DNA of 64,000 nt from UBA2336 sp036787955 (GTDB lineage: Bacteria; Bacteroidota; Bacteroidia; Cytophagales; Cyclobacteriaceae): positions 1-64,000 of the forward strand of contig DAIQOI010000008.1 in NCBI GenBank assembly GCA_036787955.1, in the 5' to 3' direction. This document shows positions 44,747 through 54,169 of this stretch, in pieces. How positions within the stretch are numbered: position 1 is the stretch's first letter; every line of letters begins with the position of its first letter. Both the position numbers and the translations under genes were made by a program. The notes under the pieces are model-generated. The model made no database searches. It was not told the origin of the DNA and was given only the letters and a program-made list of their open reading frames with translations.

Positions 44747-46228
44747 TTACTCGCCATAGAGTTTTTTGGCCGCAGCTTCAAATTTGTCTCCCGGCTTCCA
44801 CACCGGTGCCACGGGCGCATTGGCCAGCAACACGTTGGCATATACATAGGCCCGAAAGTACTTTATCAGGTAATCAAAATCGAGCGAATTTACTTCATCG
44901 GCTGGTTGATGATAGTATTTGTTTATTGCCGCATCAAAGTCGGTTAAACCCGGAGCAAACGTGATGGCCGGTATTCCCTTTACCGCAAAATTCAGGTTAT
45001 CCGATCGCTCAAACAGGTTTTGCTGCGGCACGGGGTCAACCGCAGCTTGCAAGCCAAAGGCAGCGCAGGCTTTCGCCAAATCGTTTTCGGCAGTGGTGCG
45101 CTCCATGCCAATGATGGTGGCTATGCCAGTATTGTTGTAGCCGGCACCATCGCAGTTGAAATTAAAAATACACTGTTTCAGCGGCACCACAGGGTGCTGG
45201 GCATAGAACCGGCTGCCCAGCAAACCTTTCTCTTCGGCAGTAAAGGCAATAAACAACACCGATCGTTTGGGTTTATAAAACGAAAGATAACGGGCAGTTG
45301 CCAGCAGCCCGGTTACGCCAATTGCATTATCGCGTGCACCGTTAAAGATGGAATCTTCCTGATTGGGGCGTTTTGATACGCCTACATGATCATAATGTGC
45401 GGAAACTATGAGGTACTGGTTTTTCAGTTTTGGGTCAGCGCCTTCCAGGATACCCACCACGTTTTTGGCACTAACCGGTATGGCTTTTACTCCTTCCACC
45501 AATAAGGTGCCCGGCAAAGAGGCCGTCTCTTTAAGTTTTTTCACAGACCCGGCATCGGCATTGCGAAGCCACAGGTGCACAGCTTTATCCTCATCGGCCC
45601 CCAGCGTCATGGTGGTATTGGTTGCGAAATAGTTTACCAGTACAGGCCATGGAATTTGGGGCAGGGTAAAGAGTTCAATCAGACCGGCAGCGCCTGCGGC
45701 CACAATCCGGTTGCGTTTATCTCCTGCTGCCATGAATACGGCCATCGGATTCCCTTCCGAATCTTTGTTGCCGGCAAGGGCTACCACCATTTTTCCCCGT
45801 ACATCGAGCTTTTGAAGCTCTTCGTCCGAGGCATAGCCCGCAAAAACCACATCGCCACTCCACGAAAAGTTACCACCTTCCAGCTGGATGAAATGCTCTT
45901 TATACAAAAACTCTTCCTGCCCGATGGTCAATTTGCCGGAGGTTGCCGGGTAACGATTAACCAGGTTTACCGGCTGAAAGTATGACTGAAGCACTTCCGG
46001 CTTTTTGAGTCCGAACTTTTTGAATTCTGTAGCCAGATAATTGGCCGCGATATCAATTTCCGGTGACCCGGTGTCACGGCCCCGCATTTCATCGGCTGCA
46101 AGAAATTGCAAATGTGCTTCAACCTCATCGCGGGTTACCAGCCGGGTGATTTCCTGAACAGGTTTTTTCTGGGCCGGCAGAACGTGGCATAGCATAAGCA
46201 GTACCGGTGCGAGATGTTTCGGGAGCAT
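44747..46228 (-). CDS. M28 family metallopeptidase with PA domain
   Basis: A 493-residue exported aminopeptidase-type enzyme. A signal peptide (MLPKHLAPVLLMLCHVLPAQ) is followed by a PA-like insert (about 115-230). The M28 domain has two-zinc ligands in SAHYDHVGV, GARDNAIGVTG and FTAEEKGLLGS, with later ones around NFNCDGAG and HQPADE. It cleaves N-terminal residues in the periplasm or outside. It is convergent with the S41 gene, leaving a 20-bp gap. Confidence 0.93.
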   Translation of the reverse strand: MLPKHLAPVLLMLCHVLPAQKKPVQEITRLVTRDEVEAHLQFLAADEMRGRDTGSPEIDIAANYLATEFKKFGLKKPEVLQSYFQPVNLVNRYPATSGKLTIGQEEFLYKEHFIQLEGGNFSWSGDVVFAGYASDEELQKLDVRGKMVVALAGNKDSEGNPMAVFMAAGDKRNRIVAAGAAGLIELFTLPQIPWPVLVNYFATNTTMTLGADEDKAVHLWLRNADAGSVKKLKETASLPGTLLVEGVKAIPVSAKNVVGILEGADPKLKNQYLIVSAHYDHVGVSKRPNQEDSIFNGARDNAIGVTGLLATARYLSFYKPKRSVLFIAFTAEEKGLLGSRFYAQHPVVPLKQCIFNFNCDGAGYNNTGIATIIGMERTTAENDLAKACAAFGLQAAVDPVPQQNLFERSDNLNFAVKGIPAITFAPGLTDFDAAINKYYHQPADEVNSLDFDYLIKYFRAYVYANVLLANAPVAPVWKPGDKFEAAAKKLYGE

Positions 46229-46254
46229 GGTATGAAGGATTTGGAACGGGAAAG

Positions 46255-46292
46255 AAAGAAAAAAAAGCGGAAAATCCCACCGGATTTTCCGC
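46255..46292 (-). terminator. terminator after glutamine synthetase III
   Basis: A perfect 10-bp stem GCGGAAAATC (46267-46276) and GATTTTCCGC (46283-46292) with a 6-nt loop. On the minus strand it is followed by a T-rich run. It lies 28 bp past the stop. Confidence 0.85.
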
Positions 46293-46320
46293 CTCTTCAG
46301 ATAGGTTTAGGTTTTAATCC

Positions 46321-48483
46321 TTAGCGAAGGAACAAAAGTTCACGGTATTTTACAAGTGGCCAGTCCTCGTCATCTACCAGCAACTCAAGTTTATCAACGG
46401 CATCGCGGATGGTATCGAAGTACTTTTCCTTTACATCGTAGCAGTAAGCGAGGGCACGCTTGTGTGTGTCCGCAATCTTATTGATGCGTTTCCGCTCTTC
46501 AATCATCTGACGCACGCCGTTTTTAATCGTCTCGATGTGGGTACTGATTTCCTTAATGGTCTGAATCACAGCCTTTGCATCGATACCCAGGTCTTTCAGG
46601 CCATTGGCATTGGCTATAAGCTTGTTTTGATAGGCAATTGCCGTGGGTACAATGTGGTTCATGGCCAGGTCGCCAATGACGCGCGACTCAATCTGAACCC
46701 GCTTGATATATGCCTCCAGGCGTATTTCATTGCGTGCTTCAAGTTCCTTGTGCGTGAGCACGCCATGGCGTTCGTACATGGCCACGGTTTTCTTTTCGAG
46801 ATAGGCACTGAGGGCCTCGGGCATATTCTTGATGTTTTTAAGGCCGCGTCTTGCTGCTTCTTTTACCCACTCCTCCGAATAGCCATCGCCTTCAAAGCGT
46901 ATGGGTTTCGACTCTTTAATATACTTGCGCAGAATATTGACAATGGCCATGCGTTTTTCTGTGCCCTTCTCCATTTCTTTTTCCACACTTTCGTAAAACT
47001 GGGTAAGCTGGTCGGCCACAATCAGGTTCAGGGCGGTCATGGCAACGGCACAGTTATCGCTGCCTCCTACTGCACGGAACTCGAATTTATTTCCTGTAAA
47101 GGCAAAGGGCGAAGTGCGGTTGCGGTCGGTATTATCCAGTATGATTTCGGGAATCTGGTCAATGCCCAGTTTCATATACATGTTGTCGCCTTTCTCAATT
47201 TTTACATTGCCCTTTTTCTCCAACTCATCCAGTACAGCCGACATCTGCGAGCCTATAAATACCGACATGATAGCGGGTGGAGCTTCATTGGCGCCCAACC
47301 GGAAGTCATTACCGGGTGTGGCAATGCTGGCGCGCAGCAGGTCGGCATTTTCGTGTACGGCTTTGATGGTATTCACAAAAAAAGTAAGGAACATCAGGTT
47401 ATCGCGGGCGCTGCTGGTGGGTGCAAACAGGTTGACCCCTGTATCGGTAATGAGCGACCAGTTGTTGTGTTTTCCGGTGCCATTAAGGCCAGCAAAGGGT
47501 TTCTCGTGGAAGAGCACTTTGAGTTTATGCTTACCGGCCACGCGCCACATCACATCCATCATCAACTGGTTATGATCGTTGGCTACGTTTACTTCCTCAA
47601 ACAACGGTGCTACTTCAAATTGGCTGGGCGCAACTTCGTTGTGGCGGGTGCGTACGGGTATGCCCAGTTTCCAGCATTCTATTTCAAAGTCTTTCATGAA
47701 ATCATATACCCGCGAAGGGATGGAGGCAAAGTAGTGATCCTCCATTTGCTGGCCGCGGGCGGGGGCATGACCAAACACGGTGCGGCCGGCCATAACCAGG
47801 TCGGGTCGGGCGTTGAAAAGTGCTTCATCCACCACGAAATACTCCTGTTCAGGCCCCAGCGAAGCTTTTACATGCTGGATGTCCTTATCGAATAACTGAC
47901 AAACCCGTGTGGCGGCCACGTCAACTGCCTTTAATGCTTTGAGCAGCGGGCCTTTGGCATCAAGGGTTTCGCCCGTGTACGAAACAAAAACCGTTGGTAT
48001 GCAGAGTGTTTTTCCGTATAAAAACATGGGGGATGTAGGATCCCAGGCGGTATAGCCGCGGGCTTCAAAAGTGCTGCGGATGCCCCCACTGGGAAAAGAC
48101 GAAGCATCCGGCTCCTGCTGAACAAGTTCACTGCCTTTGAATTTTTCGATGCCGGCAATCGCATCAAAAAAGGTATCGTGTTTTTCGGCCGTGCCGCCGG
48201 TAAGCGGCTGAAACCAATGGGTAAAGTGGGTTGCACCTTTGGCCATTGCCCAGCTTTTGGCGGCAGCAGCTACCGCATCGGCTGTAGCCATGTCAATTTT
48301 TTCATGGTTGGCTATGGCCTGGCTTACTTTTTTGTAAATGGCCGGAGCAAGTGCGGCCCGCATTTGCTCCATGGTAAAGACATTTTCAGCAAAAAAGTCG
48401 CTGATTTTCGGTGCCGGCAAATCCACATGGATGCGTGGACGGCTGCTGAGTTGCTTTAAAGCTTCGAATCGGAGATGCGCCAT
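46321..48483 (-). CDS. glnN: glutamine synthetase type III
   Basis: A 720-residue GSIII enzyme that makes glutamine from glutamate and ammonia. This is the long hexamer- or dodecamer-forming type found in Bacteroidota. Blocks include HFTHWFQPLTGGTAEKHD, LGPEQEYFVVDEALF, RHNEVAPSQFEVAP, FHEKPFAGLNGTGKHNNWS and NRTSPFAFTGNKFEFRAVGG (cut at its end). The frame opens at a TTG at 48513, but the ATG at 48483 starts with MAHLRFEALKQ, the usual N-terminus. Upstream lie a -7 element and two phased palindromes, so expression is likely activator-controlled. Confidence 0.96.
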   Translation of the reverse strand: MAHLRFEALKQLSSRPRIHVDLPAPKISDFFAENVFTMEQMRAALAPAIYKKVSQAIANHEKIDMATADAVAAAAKSWAMAKGATHFTHWFQPLTGGTAEKHDTFFDAIAGIEKFKGSELVQQEPDASSFPSGGIRSTFEARGYTAWDPTSPMFLYGKTLCIPTVFVSYTGETLDAKGPLLKALKAVDVAATRVCQLFDKDIQHVKASLGPEQEYFVVDEALFNARPDLVMAGRTVFGHAPARGQQMEDHYFASIPSRVYDFMKDFEIECWKLGIPVRTRHNEVAPSQFEVAPLFEEVNVANDHNQLMMDVMWRVAGKHKLKVLFHEKPFAGLNGTGKHNNWSLITDTGVNLFAPTSSARDNLMFLTFFVNTIKAVHENADLLRASIATPGNDFRLGANEAPPAIMSVFIGSQMSAVLDELEKKGNVKIEKGDNMYMKLGIDQIPEIILDNTDRNRTSPFAFTGNKFEFRAVGGSDNCAVAMTALNLIVADQLTQFYESVEKEMEKGTEKRMAIVNILRKYIKESKPIRFEGDGYSEEWVKEAARRGLKNIKNMPEALSAYLEKKTVAMYERHGVLTHKELEARNEIRLEAYIKRVQIESRVIGDLAMNHIVPTAIAYQNKLIANANGLKDLGIDAKAVIQTIKEISTHIETIKNGVRQMIEERKRINKIADTHKRALAYCYDVKEKYFDTIRDAVDKLELLVDDEDWPLVKYRELLFLR

Positions 48484-48510
48484 AGGGTTATAGTGGTTGA
48501 TTGATGGCGC

Positions 48511-48518
48511 CAAAGGTA
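48511..48518 (-). promoter_or_regulatory. -7 element of the glnN promoter
   Basis: On the minus strand this reads TACCTTTG, an exact TAnnTTTG match. It places transcription start near 48505 and gives a leader of roughly 20 nt. No TTG lies at the usual distance; the closest leaves only 14 nt. The -33 region is instead occupied by the palindrome at 48536-48553. Confidence 0.55.
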
Positions 48519-48535
48519 TGATTTTTTAAAAACAA

Positions 48536-48553
48536 TGGGTCTATTTTGACCCA
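48536..48553 (-). promoter_or_regulatory. proximal palindromic operator of glnN
   Basis: TGGGTC, 6 nt, GACCCA: a perfect inverted repeat (7 bp with the flanking A/T). Its centre is about 40 bp upstream of the predicted start, the usual place for an activator touching RNA polymerase. Confidence 0.6.
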
Positions 48554-48587
48554 TATTTTTAAAAAAAGTGTATCTTTTTTAAATGTG

Positions 48588-48605
48588 TGGGTTTATTTTT
48601 AACCT
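48588..48605 (-). promoter_or_regulatory. distal copy of the glnN operator
   Basis: TGGGTTTATTTTTAACCT matches the proximal operator at 14 of 18 positions. It lies exactly 52 bp upstream, about five helical turns, so both sites face the same side of DNA. Confidence 0.5.
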
Positions 48606-48630
48606 ATTCTTTCAAAATATTGATATTTTA

Positions 48631-49302
48631 TTAGTCTATTGGTCTGATCGAACCCGCGCTTGACGAATGGGTTAAAAAGCGTGCAGGGTTCCCTTTGCAG
48701 CGAATGGCACCTGCGCTGCTAGCCCGGGCCTCCAGTTCCTGCAAGGCGTGGACGCAGGCCGTGCCTTCACTGCTTACGTCAACCTGTACAGCATCAGCCC
48801 TGAAGTCGAGAGCTTGAAGTGACCCGGCACTGCTGATATCAGCGATAAGTTTTGAGGTTTTTCCTCTTAATGTAACATCGGCTGCACTGGATGCATGAAC
48901 CTCAGTTTCCCCGGCCTCGATCAACAGTTCAACTGTCGCATCGCTGCTTGCATGGATCTTGATGGATTTGGCACGTACGGGTTCGTCTGAATACACACGA
49001 GCCCCTGAGCTGGCCATTAACATGGAAAGTTGGGTATAGGTTATTTCGGCCTTTACTTTCACATTCCTGTATTGCCCCGGTTTAAGGTAGATTTTAAGAT
49101 AATCGCCCGAAACCTCCGTAATTACATTGTCGGGATGTGTGCCCTCTACGGCCAGTTTTACCGACTCCTGTTCACCTTTCTTCAGGTTCAGGTTAATCCC
49201 TTCTGACACTTTCACACCCGTAAATTTTTCTAAAACCCGCTGTTCCAAAGATTGGGCCATCAAAAAATAGCCCGGCAGCAACATTGCCAAAATTATTTTC
49301 AT
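48631..49302 (-). CDS. DUF2807 family exported protein (head-GIN type)
   Basis: A 223-residue exported protein. The signal peptide MKIILAMLLPGYFLMAQS supports the ATG at 49302; GTG or ATG starts further up (49353, 49314) are possible. The mature part is a beta-helix-like repeat with recurring SSAG/SSDA motifs (ASSGARVYS, ASSDATVEL, ASSAADVTL, ISSAGSLQA, SSEGTACV, ASSAGAIRC), typical of DUF2807 proteins. The cellular role is unknown; envelope or extracellular binding is likely. Confidence 0.88.
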   Translation of the reverse strand: MKIILAMLLPGYFLMAQSLEQRVLEKFTGVKVSEGINLNLKKGEQESVKLAVEGTHPDNVITEVSGDYLKIYLKPGQYRNVKVKAEITYTQLSMLMASSGARVYSDEPVRAKSIKIHASSDATVELLIEAGETEVHASSAADVTLRGKTSKLIADISSAGSLQALDFRADAVQVDVSSEGTACVHALQELEARASSAGAIRCKGNPARFLTHSSSAGSIRPID

Positions 49303-49435
49303 ACCTGTTTCCATACGTACCTTTGAGCCTTTAGTTGCGTATAAAGCGCACAAAGAGCCATTTTTGTAAAAGAAACCCTGTAATTTTGTAATTTTATCAA
49401 TATTTCTAACATTGCATAAAACCTACATACAAACC

Positions 49436-49840
49436 ATGGAATTCAACAAAAAAGCTGAACTAAATGTACTGATTAACCTCGCAGCCAGCGATGGTAAAAT
49501 AGAAGAGAAAGAGGCGAAACTGATATATATCATCGGCAAGGCAAATGGCTTATCGCACGATGAAATCGATAAAATGATAAAAAATCCGGAGCCCATCACG
49601 CAGCTTTCGGCAATGACCAACGATGAAAAATTTGAGCATTTGTATTACCTCATTCAGTTGATGCGCATGGACGGGCAGGTGTTTAGAAGTGAGATTGCCT
49701 TTTGTGAAAAAATCGCAGAAAAATTGGGATATAGGAAGGCTGTTGTTATGGAAATTGCACAACATGTGTACAGCGATCCATCCATCACGGCTGACAGGGA
49801 TATGCTTCGTAAAAAAGCTGAGAAACATATCAAAGCATAA
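49436..49840 (+). CDS. TerB-like protein
   Basis: A 134-residue all-helical protein with the tellurite-resistance/TerB-like pattern: VLINLAASDGKIEEKEAKLIYIIG and LIQLMRMDGQVFRSEIAFCEKIAEKLG (each cut), with acidic D/E positions repeated in two halves. TerB domains are linked to membrane stress and metal binding. The ATG at 49436 is preferred over a TTG at 49412. A -7 like TAATTTTG lies at 49381. The stop is 2 nt from the stop of the convergent amidohydrolase gene. Confidence 0.85.
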   Translation: MEFNKKAELNVLINLAASDGKIEEKEAKLIYIIGKANGLSHDEIDKMIKNPEPITQLSAMTNDEKFEHLYYLIQLMRMDGQVFRSEIAFCEKIAEKLGYRKAVVMEIAQHVYSDPSITADRDMLRKKAEKHIKA

Positions 49841-49842
49841 GT

Positions 49843-51549
49843 TTATTTTTTAAAAACCACTTTTCCGCCTACTATTGTCATTGTTACTTCTGTTTTCAGG
49901 ATTTCATCCTCGGGCACTGTCATTATATCTTTTGAGAACACGGTAAAGTCAGCCAGTTTACCCGGTTCGATGGATCCTTTTAATTTTTCTTCAAAGGCAC
50001 CATAGGCGGCATCCAGTGTGTAGGATCGCAACGCCTGCTGTCGCGTCATTTTTTCTTCCGGCTCATAGCCCCCTTCGGGTTCACCCTTCAGCGTTTTACG
50101 GGTAACCGATGCATAAAAACAGGGGATTGGATTGAGCGGCTCAACAGGTGCATCGGTGCCATTGACAATTACCGCACCGGTACGAAGCAAGGATTGCCAC
50201 ATATAGGCCCCTTCTTTAATACGCTTCTCTCCCAGCCGATTAATAGCCCAGGGCCTGTCGCTGGCCATGTGTATAGCCTGCATGGCGGGAATAACTTTCA
50301 GCAGGCCAAACCGGGGGATGTCGTTGGGATGAAGATGTTGGGCGTGTTCGATGCGAAACCGGTGATCCGTAACCTGAGGATTTTCTTTGAAAGCCTGTTC
50401 GTACCGATCCAGTATTTCACGGTTTGCCCTATCGCCAATGGCATGCGAACATACCTGAAACCCTGCCTTGAGCGCGGCCCGCGCAACAGCCAGCACGCTG
50501 TCCATCGGATAGGTTGCCATGCCATAAAAACCGGGTCGGTCGGAATAGGGCTCCAGAAGCCAGGCACCACGCGAACCCAGGGCACCATCGCAATTCAGTT
50601 TGACGGATCGAATGGTTAAAAGATTCTGCGGGTCAACCTCCGGTCCGCGTTTAAACCATTCATACACCAGGTCGCGATCCCAGCCGGTTACCATTACGTA
50701 CAACCGAATGCCCAGCTTGCCCGATTCCTTAAACTTACGGAACAATTCAATGCTTTCACGGGTTGCACCAGCATCGTGAAAACTGGTAATACCATTGCGC
50801 CAGCATGCCTGAATGGCCAGCTCAAGTGCGCGCTCAGCCCGCTCTTCCTCATTAGCGGGTATATGCCGGCTGATAAGCGACATGGCCAGCTCATTGAATA
50901 TACCGGTCGGGTTCCCTTGGTCATCGCGGATGATCTCCCCTCCTTCTTCGGAAACCCTGAGTAACGACTCGCGCGACAACTGATTAATACCTGCTATTTC
51001 CATGGCCTTGGCGTTGGCCATGGCAGCATGGCCGCTGGCATGACGCAGAAACACCGGATTATCGGGCGATACTGCACTGAGCGCATGGTGTGTCTGAAAT
51101 CCCTTGACCATAACAGGGGGCTTTACATCCCACTTGTCCTGGTGCCACCCTCTTCCCAATATCCACTCGCCGGGCTTAGCTTTCGCCACAGCATTTTTTA
51201 CCCGTTCAACAAGTTCGTCATAACTCTTCACGTCCATCAGGTTTAAATCCAGTTCGTTGTAGCCAACGCCCATTATATGGCCGTGCCCTTCGATAAAACC
51301 GGGAGTCATGGTCTGGCCAGCCAAATCAATCATCAGGGTACTGTCGCCTTTCCATTTAAAAGCATCTTCTTTGGGGCCGGCAAAAAGAATACGGTCGCTT
51401 TGAACCACCACAGCCTCTACCACAGGATGTACATCAGTAACCGTATAAATCGTGCCGCCATAGATAACCATGTCGGCAGGAGGCTGCCTGCGCGAACAGG
51501 AAAGCATGGAAATCGCAGCTAGGAAAACAAGAAAGGTTCGGTTGGTCAT
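49843..51549 (-). CDS. YtcJ-type amidohydrolase lipoprotein
   Basis: A 568-residue metal-dependent hydrolase of the amidohydrolase 3 group. The signal peptide and lipobox SMLSC support the ATG at 51549 over the one at 51570. Metal-site blocks are EGHGHIMGVGY, SFHDAGAT, VCSHAIGDRANREILDRYE (cut) and IVNGTDAPVEPLNP. YtcJ relatives act on amides or formamides; the substrate is not known. It is convergent with the TerB gene and divergent from the sulfatase gene. Confidence 0.9.
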   Translation of the reverse strand: MTNRTFLVFLAAISMLSCSRRQPPADMVIYGGTIYTVTDVHPVVEAVVVQSDRILFAGPKEDAFKWKGDSTLMIDLAGQTMTPGFIEGHGHIMGVGYNELDLNLMDVKSYDELVERVKNAVAKAKPGEWILGRGWHQDKWDVKPPVMVKGFQTHHALSAVSPDNPVFLRHASGHAAMANAKAMEIAGINQLSRESLLRVSEEGGEIIRDDQGNPTGIFNELAMSLISRHIPANEEERAERALELAIQACWRNGITSFHDAGATRESIELFRKFKESGKLGIRLYVMVTGWDRDLVYEWFKRGPEVDPQNLLTIRSVKLNCDGALGSRGAWLLEPYSDRPGFYGMATYPMDSVLAVARAALKAGFQVCSHAIGDRANREILDRYEQAFKENPQVTDHRFRIEHAQHLHPNDIPRFGLLKVIPAMQAIHMASDRPWAINRLGEKRIKEGAYMWQSLLRTGAVIVNGTDAPVEPLNPIPCFYASVTRKTLKGEPEGGYEPEEKMTRQQALRSYTLDAAYGAFEEKLKGSIEPGKLADFTVFSKDIMTVPEDEILKTEVTMTIVGGKVVFKK

Positions 51550-51580
51550 AGCGGATAATTTTGTCAGCATGCTACGCAGA

Positions 51581-51612
51581 TTTTACCACACGCCCAAGTA
51601 AAATTATCTTTG
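51581..51612 (+). promoter_or_regulatory. promoter for the LTA-synthase-like gene
   Basis: A -7 element TATCTTTG at 51605-51612 and a weak -33 TTTT at 51581-51584, separated by 20 nt. The start codon is 15 bp past the -7 element, so the leader is very short. Confidence 0.5.
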
Positions 51613-51627
51613 TGACCTCCGCCAACC

Positions 51628-53451
51628 ATGGGTAAGCTCATCTCTTTCTTTTTAAGAATATACAGCTGGTGGGTAATTTATTTTGCCGGTGCCCGGCTGT
51701 TCTTTCTGCTGTTCCATTTCAATCAGGCTTCCGAACTGAAGTTCAAGGATTGGGTAAAGATATACTGGTACGGGCTTCAAATGGATCTGAGCATGGGGGG
51801 ATACTTTATGGTCATTACCGGTTTGCTGCTTACCCTTTCCTATTCGTTTAAGAAAAACCTTCTATCTGTTGTTCATGGTTTCAATAAAGCAATAATCCTG
51901 CTCACTTCTTTAATTGCTGTTGCCGATGCAGAACTATATCATCACTGGGGTTTTCGCCTCACCACCGCACCTTTGCTATACCTGGATAAGGAGGCTGCCG
52001 GAACCCTCCCTTTGCAGCGTTATATTTTCCTTCTTGTGTTGTGGCTGTTCTTTTCCGCTGTATCAATAATGTCTTACAACCGGATGGCGGGCAGGCAAAA
52101 TTTACCCGAATCGCGCAAACTTTATCCTTTGGGTGCACTGGTGCTTACTGGGCTACTTATTATTCCCATTCGCGGCAGCTTTCAGGTCTCAACCATGAAC
52201 ATCAGCCGCGTATATTTTCACCCAACCCGACCATTTGCCAACCATGCAGGCGTTAATGCAACATGGAGTTTTATGTACAGCGCCTGGAGCAGAAATCAAT
52301 TGAAATATCCGGAAGATTTTTTCGATAAAAATTTAACTGAACTTTATTTCAGTGAACTTTACCCACCGCAGGACTCTTCCTGCTATGTGCTGCAAAATAA
52401 TCGCCCCAATATCTTACTCATCATCCTGGAAGGCATCGGTGCAGAAGTGGTTGGCCCGCTCGGAGGGAGAGATGATGTGATGCCCAACCTGAACCGGCTA
52501 AGTAAGGAAGGAGTTTTTTTTGACAATTTCTATGCAAATGGCGACCGGACCGACAAAGGTCTGGTAGGCATACTGGCGGCTTACCCTGCACAACCACGGG
52601 GTTCAATTATAAAGTATGCCCAAAAAACACAACAATTGCATTACCTGAGCACAAATCTTATCGGGTTGGGCTACCATGCCACTTTTGTGTATGGCGGTGA
52701 CGTGGATTTTGCAAACTACCGGTCGTTGTTTACCAACGGACATTTTTCGCATATTACTTCTCTGGATGACTTTCCTTCAAGCCTGCAATCCAACAAATGG
52801 GGTGTGCACGATGAATTTCTCTTCCGCCAGGTAATGCAGGAATTGGATAGCACAAGCCAGTTTCCTTTTTTTAAGGTAGTACTTACACTGAGCAGCCATG
52901 AACCATTCGATGTGCCCATGCCACCTGTGTTTGAAGGTGCCGATGATGCTGCGCGTTATCTGAACGCCTGTCATTATGCCGATCGGTGCCTGGGGCAATT
53001 CATTGCAGAAGCACGCAGCAAAGACTGGTGGAAAAATACACTGGTAATTATCACGGCTGATCATGGGCACAGACTGCCGGGAAACAAACGACCCGAACAG
53101 AAGGAAAAATACCATATTCCCATGTTGTGGCTGGGTGGCGCAGTAACCGCAGACACGATCATTCATACGTTGGGCAACCAAAGCGATATAGCCAATACAT
53201 TACTTGCACAATTGGGGCAAACCGATAAACGCTTCATTTTCAGCAAGAATCTGCTGGGCAAACCCGTAACCGATTTTGCCATGTTTGTTTTCAACGATGG
53301 CTACGGATTTATTGCACCAGATGCTTTTCTGGTATACGACAACCCGGGCGGTAAGTTCATCGTTGAGCAGGGGAATGTTACCGAGCAGTATATTAACCGG
53401 TCAAAGGCCTACATGGAAAAATTATACCTTGATTACAATTCTAAACGATGA
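51628..53451 (+). CDS. LTA-synthase family sulfatase/phosphoglycerol transferase
   Basis: A 607-residue inner-membrane protein. Five membrane segments in the first 175 residues precede an extracytoplasmic alkaline-phosphatase-fold domain. The domain has LLIILEGIGAEVVGPLGG (metal Glu), T308 in NGDRTDKG as the predicted nucleophile, and ITADHGHRLPG for the metal Asp/His. In Bacteroidota such enzymes modify envelope glycolipids or lipids with phospho-head groups. The stop overlaps the next start by 4 bp. Confidence 0.92.
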   Translation: MGKLISFFLRIYSWWVIYFAGARLFFLLFHFNQASELKFKDWVKIYWYGLQMDLSMGGYFMVITGLLLTLSYSFKKNLLSVVHGFNKAIILLTSLIAVADAELYHHWGFRLTTAPLLYLDKEAAGTLPLQRYIFLLVLWLFFSAVSIMSYNRMAGRQNLPESRKLYPLGALVLTGLLIIPIRGSFQVSTMNISRVYFHPTRPFANHAGVNATWSFMYSAWSRNQLKYPEDFFDKNLTELYFSELYPPQDSSCYVLQNNRPNILLIILEGIGAEVVGPLGGRDDVMPNLNRLSKEGVFFDNFYANGDRTDKGLVGILAAYPAQPRGSIIKYAQKTQQLHYLSTNLIGLGYHATFVYGGDVDFANYRSLFTNGHFSHITSLDDFPSSLQSNKWGVHDEFLFRQVMQELDSTSQFPFFKVVLTLSSHEPFDVPMPPVFEGADDAARYLNACHYADRCLGQFIAEARSKDWWKNTLVIITADHGHRLPGNKRPEQKEKYHIPMLWLGGAVTADTIIHTLGNQSDIANTLLAQLGQTDKRFIFSKNLLGKPVTDFAMFVFNDGYGFIAPDAFLVYDNPGGKFIVEQGNVTEQYINRSKAYMEKLYLDYNSKR

Positions 53452-54161
53452 AAAAATTTCTGTTTCTATCAGCTGTAGCATTTCTATCTGCTTTTTCACA
53501 ATTTACTTTGGCACAGGACTTCGGACTGTCGTTCTCCTATTTTGTTCCAAAAAATGGTTACTTCTCCGCCCCCATCAGCCCCTTTTCCATCCGGGGGCTT
53601 GGGGTGGACTTCAACCGCAATTTTGCCTTTGAAACCGGTGCAACGCTGTACCGAATATCCGGCCTTAGCCTTAAAAATCTTCCTTTTGAGTATGATGGTC
53701 CGCTCACTGGCCCCAACTTTACCGTTTTTGTGCCAGCCGAACTGGTGCTGATGCTGCAGGCAGGGGATCTGGAAATTGATCTTAAGGCAGGTGGTTTTGT
53801 ATTTTATGCATTCGACCAGCATATCCAGTACGGCCACCTCGATAAAGCCATCCGCGAATGGGAAGGCTGGGCCGTAGCCAATGCATCTGCCTCATTTAAA
53901 AACTATCCGGGCTGGGGTTATCATGCAGGAATAGAGCTGACCTTTCCGGTAGCAGCAAACATCGGCACCTCATTGGAAGTAAATTATCTGATAGGTGAAG
54001 CCCGGTTTCCACTGCAGGGAAGTTATTCGGGTGGGAGTACCACACTGGAAACCAGAGCATTTGACTTCCCCGATGCCAGGATTGATTTTACAGGTCTGGA
54101 ATTCACCATTGGTGTGTTCTACCAAACTGGCCGTACAGCTGTGCGCAGGTCAAAAAGATAA
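53448..54161 (+). CDS. predicted outer-membrane protein, function unknown
   Basis: A 237-residue protein. The signal peptide (KKFLFLSAVAFLSAFSQFTLAQ) is followed by barrel-like strands such as FGLSFSYFVPKNGYF and GYHAGIELTFPVAANIG, with a C-terminal LEFTIGVFYQTG. It overlaps the sulfatase gene by 4 bp (ATGA), so it probably serves in the same envelope process. No named family is recognised. Confidence 0.75.
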   Translation: MKKFLFLSAVAFLSAFSQFTLAQDFGLSFSYFVPKNGYFSAPISPFSIRGLGVDFNRNFAFETGATLYRISGLSLKNLPFEYDGPLTGPNFTVFVPAELVLMLQAGDLEIDLKAGGFVFYAFDQHIQYGHLDKAIREWEGWAVANASASFKNYPGWGYHAGIELTFPVAANIGTSLEVNYLIGEARFPLQGSYSGGSTTLETRAFDFPDARIDFTGLEFTIGVFYQTGRTAVRRSKR

Positions 54162-54169
54162 CATCCTGC

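Noticed and set aside
46462..47895. A long plus-strand open frame opposite glutamine synthetase III.
   Set aside because: It is the mirror of a strongly biased coding frame. It has no recognisable domain, and the minus-strand gene is certain.
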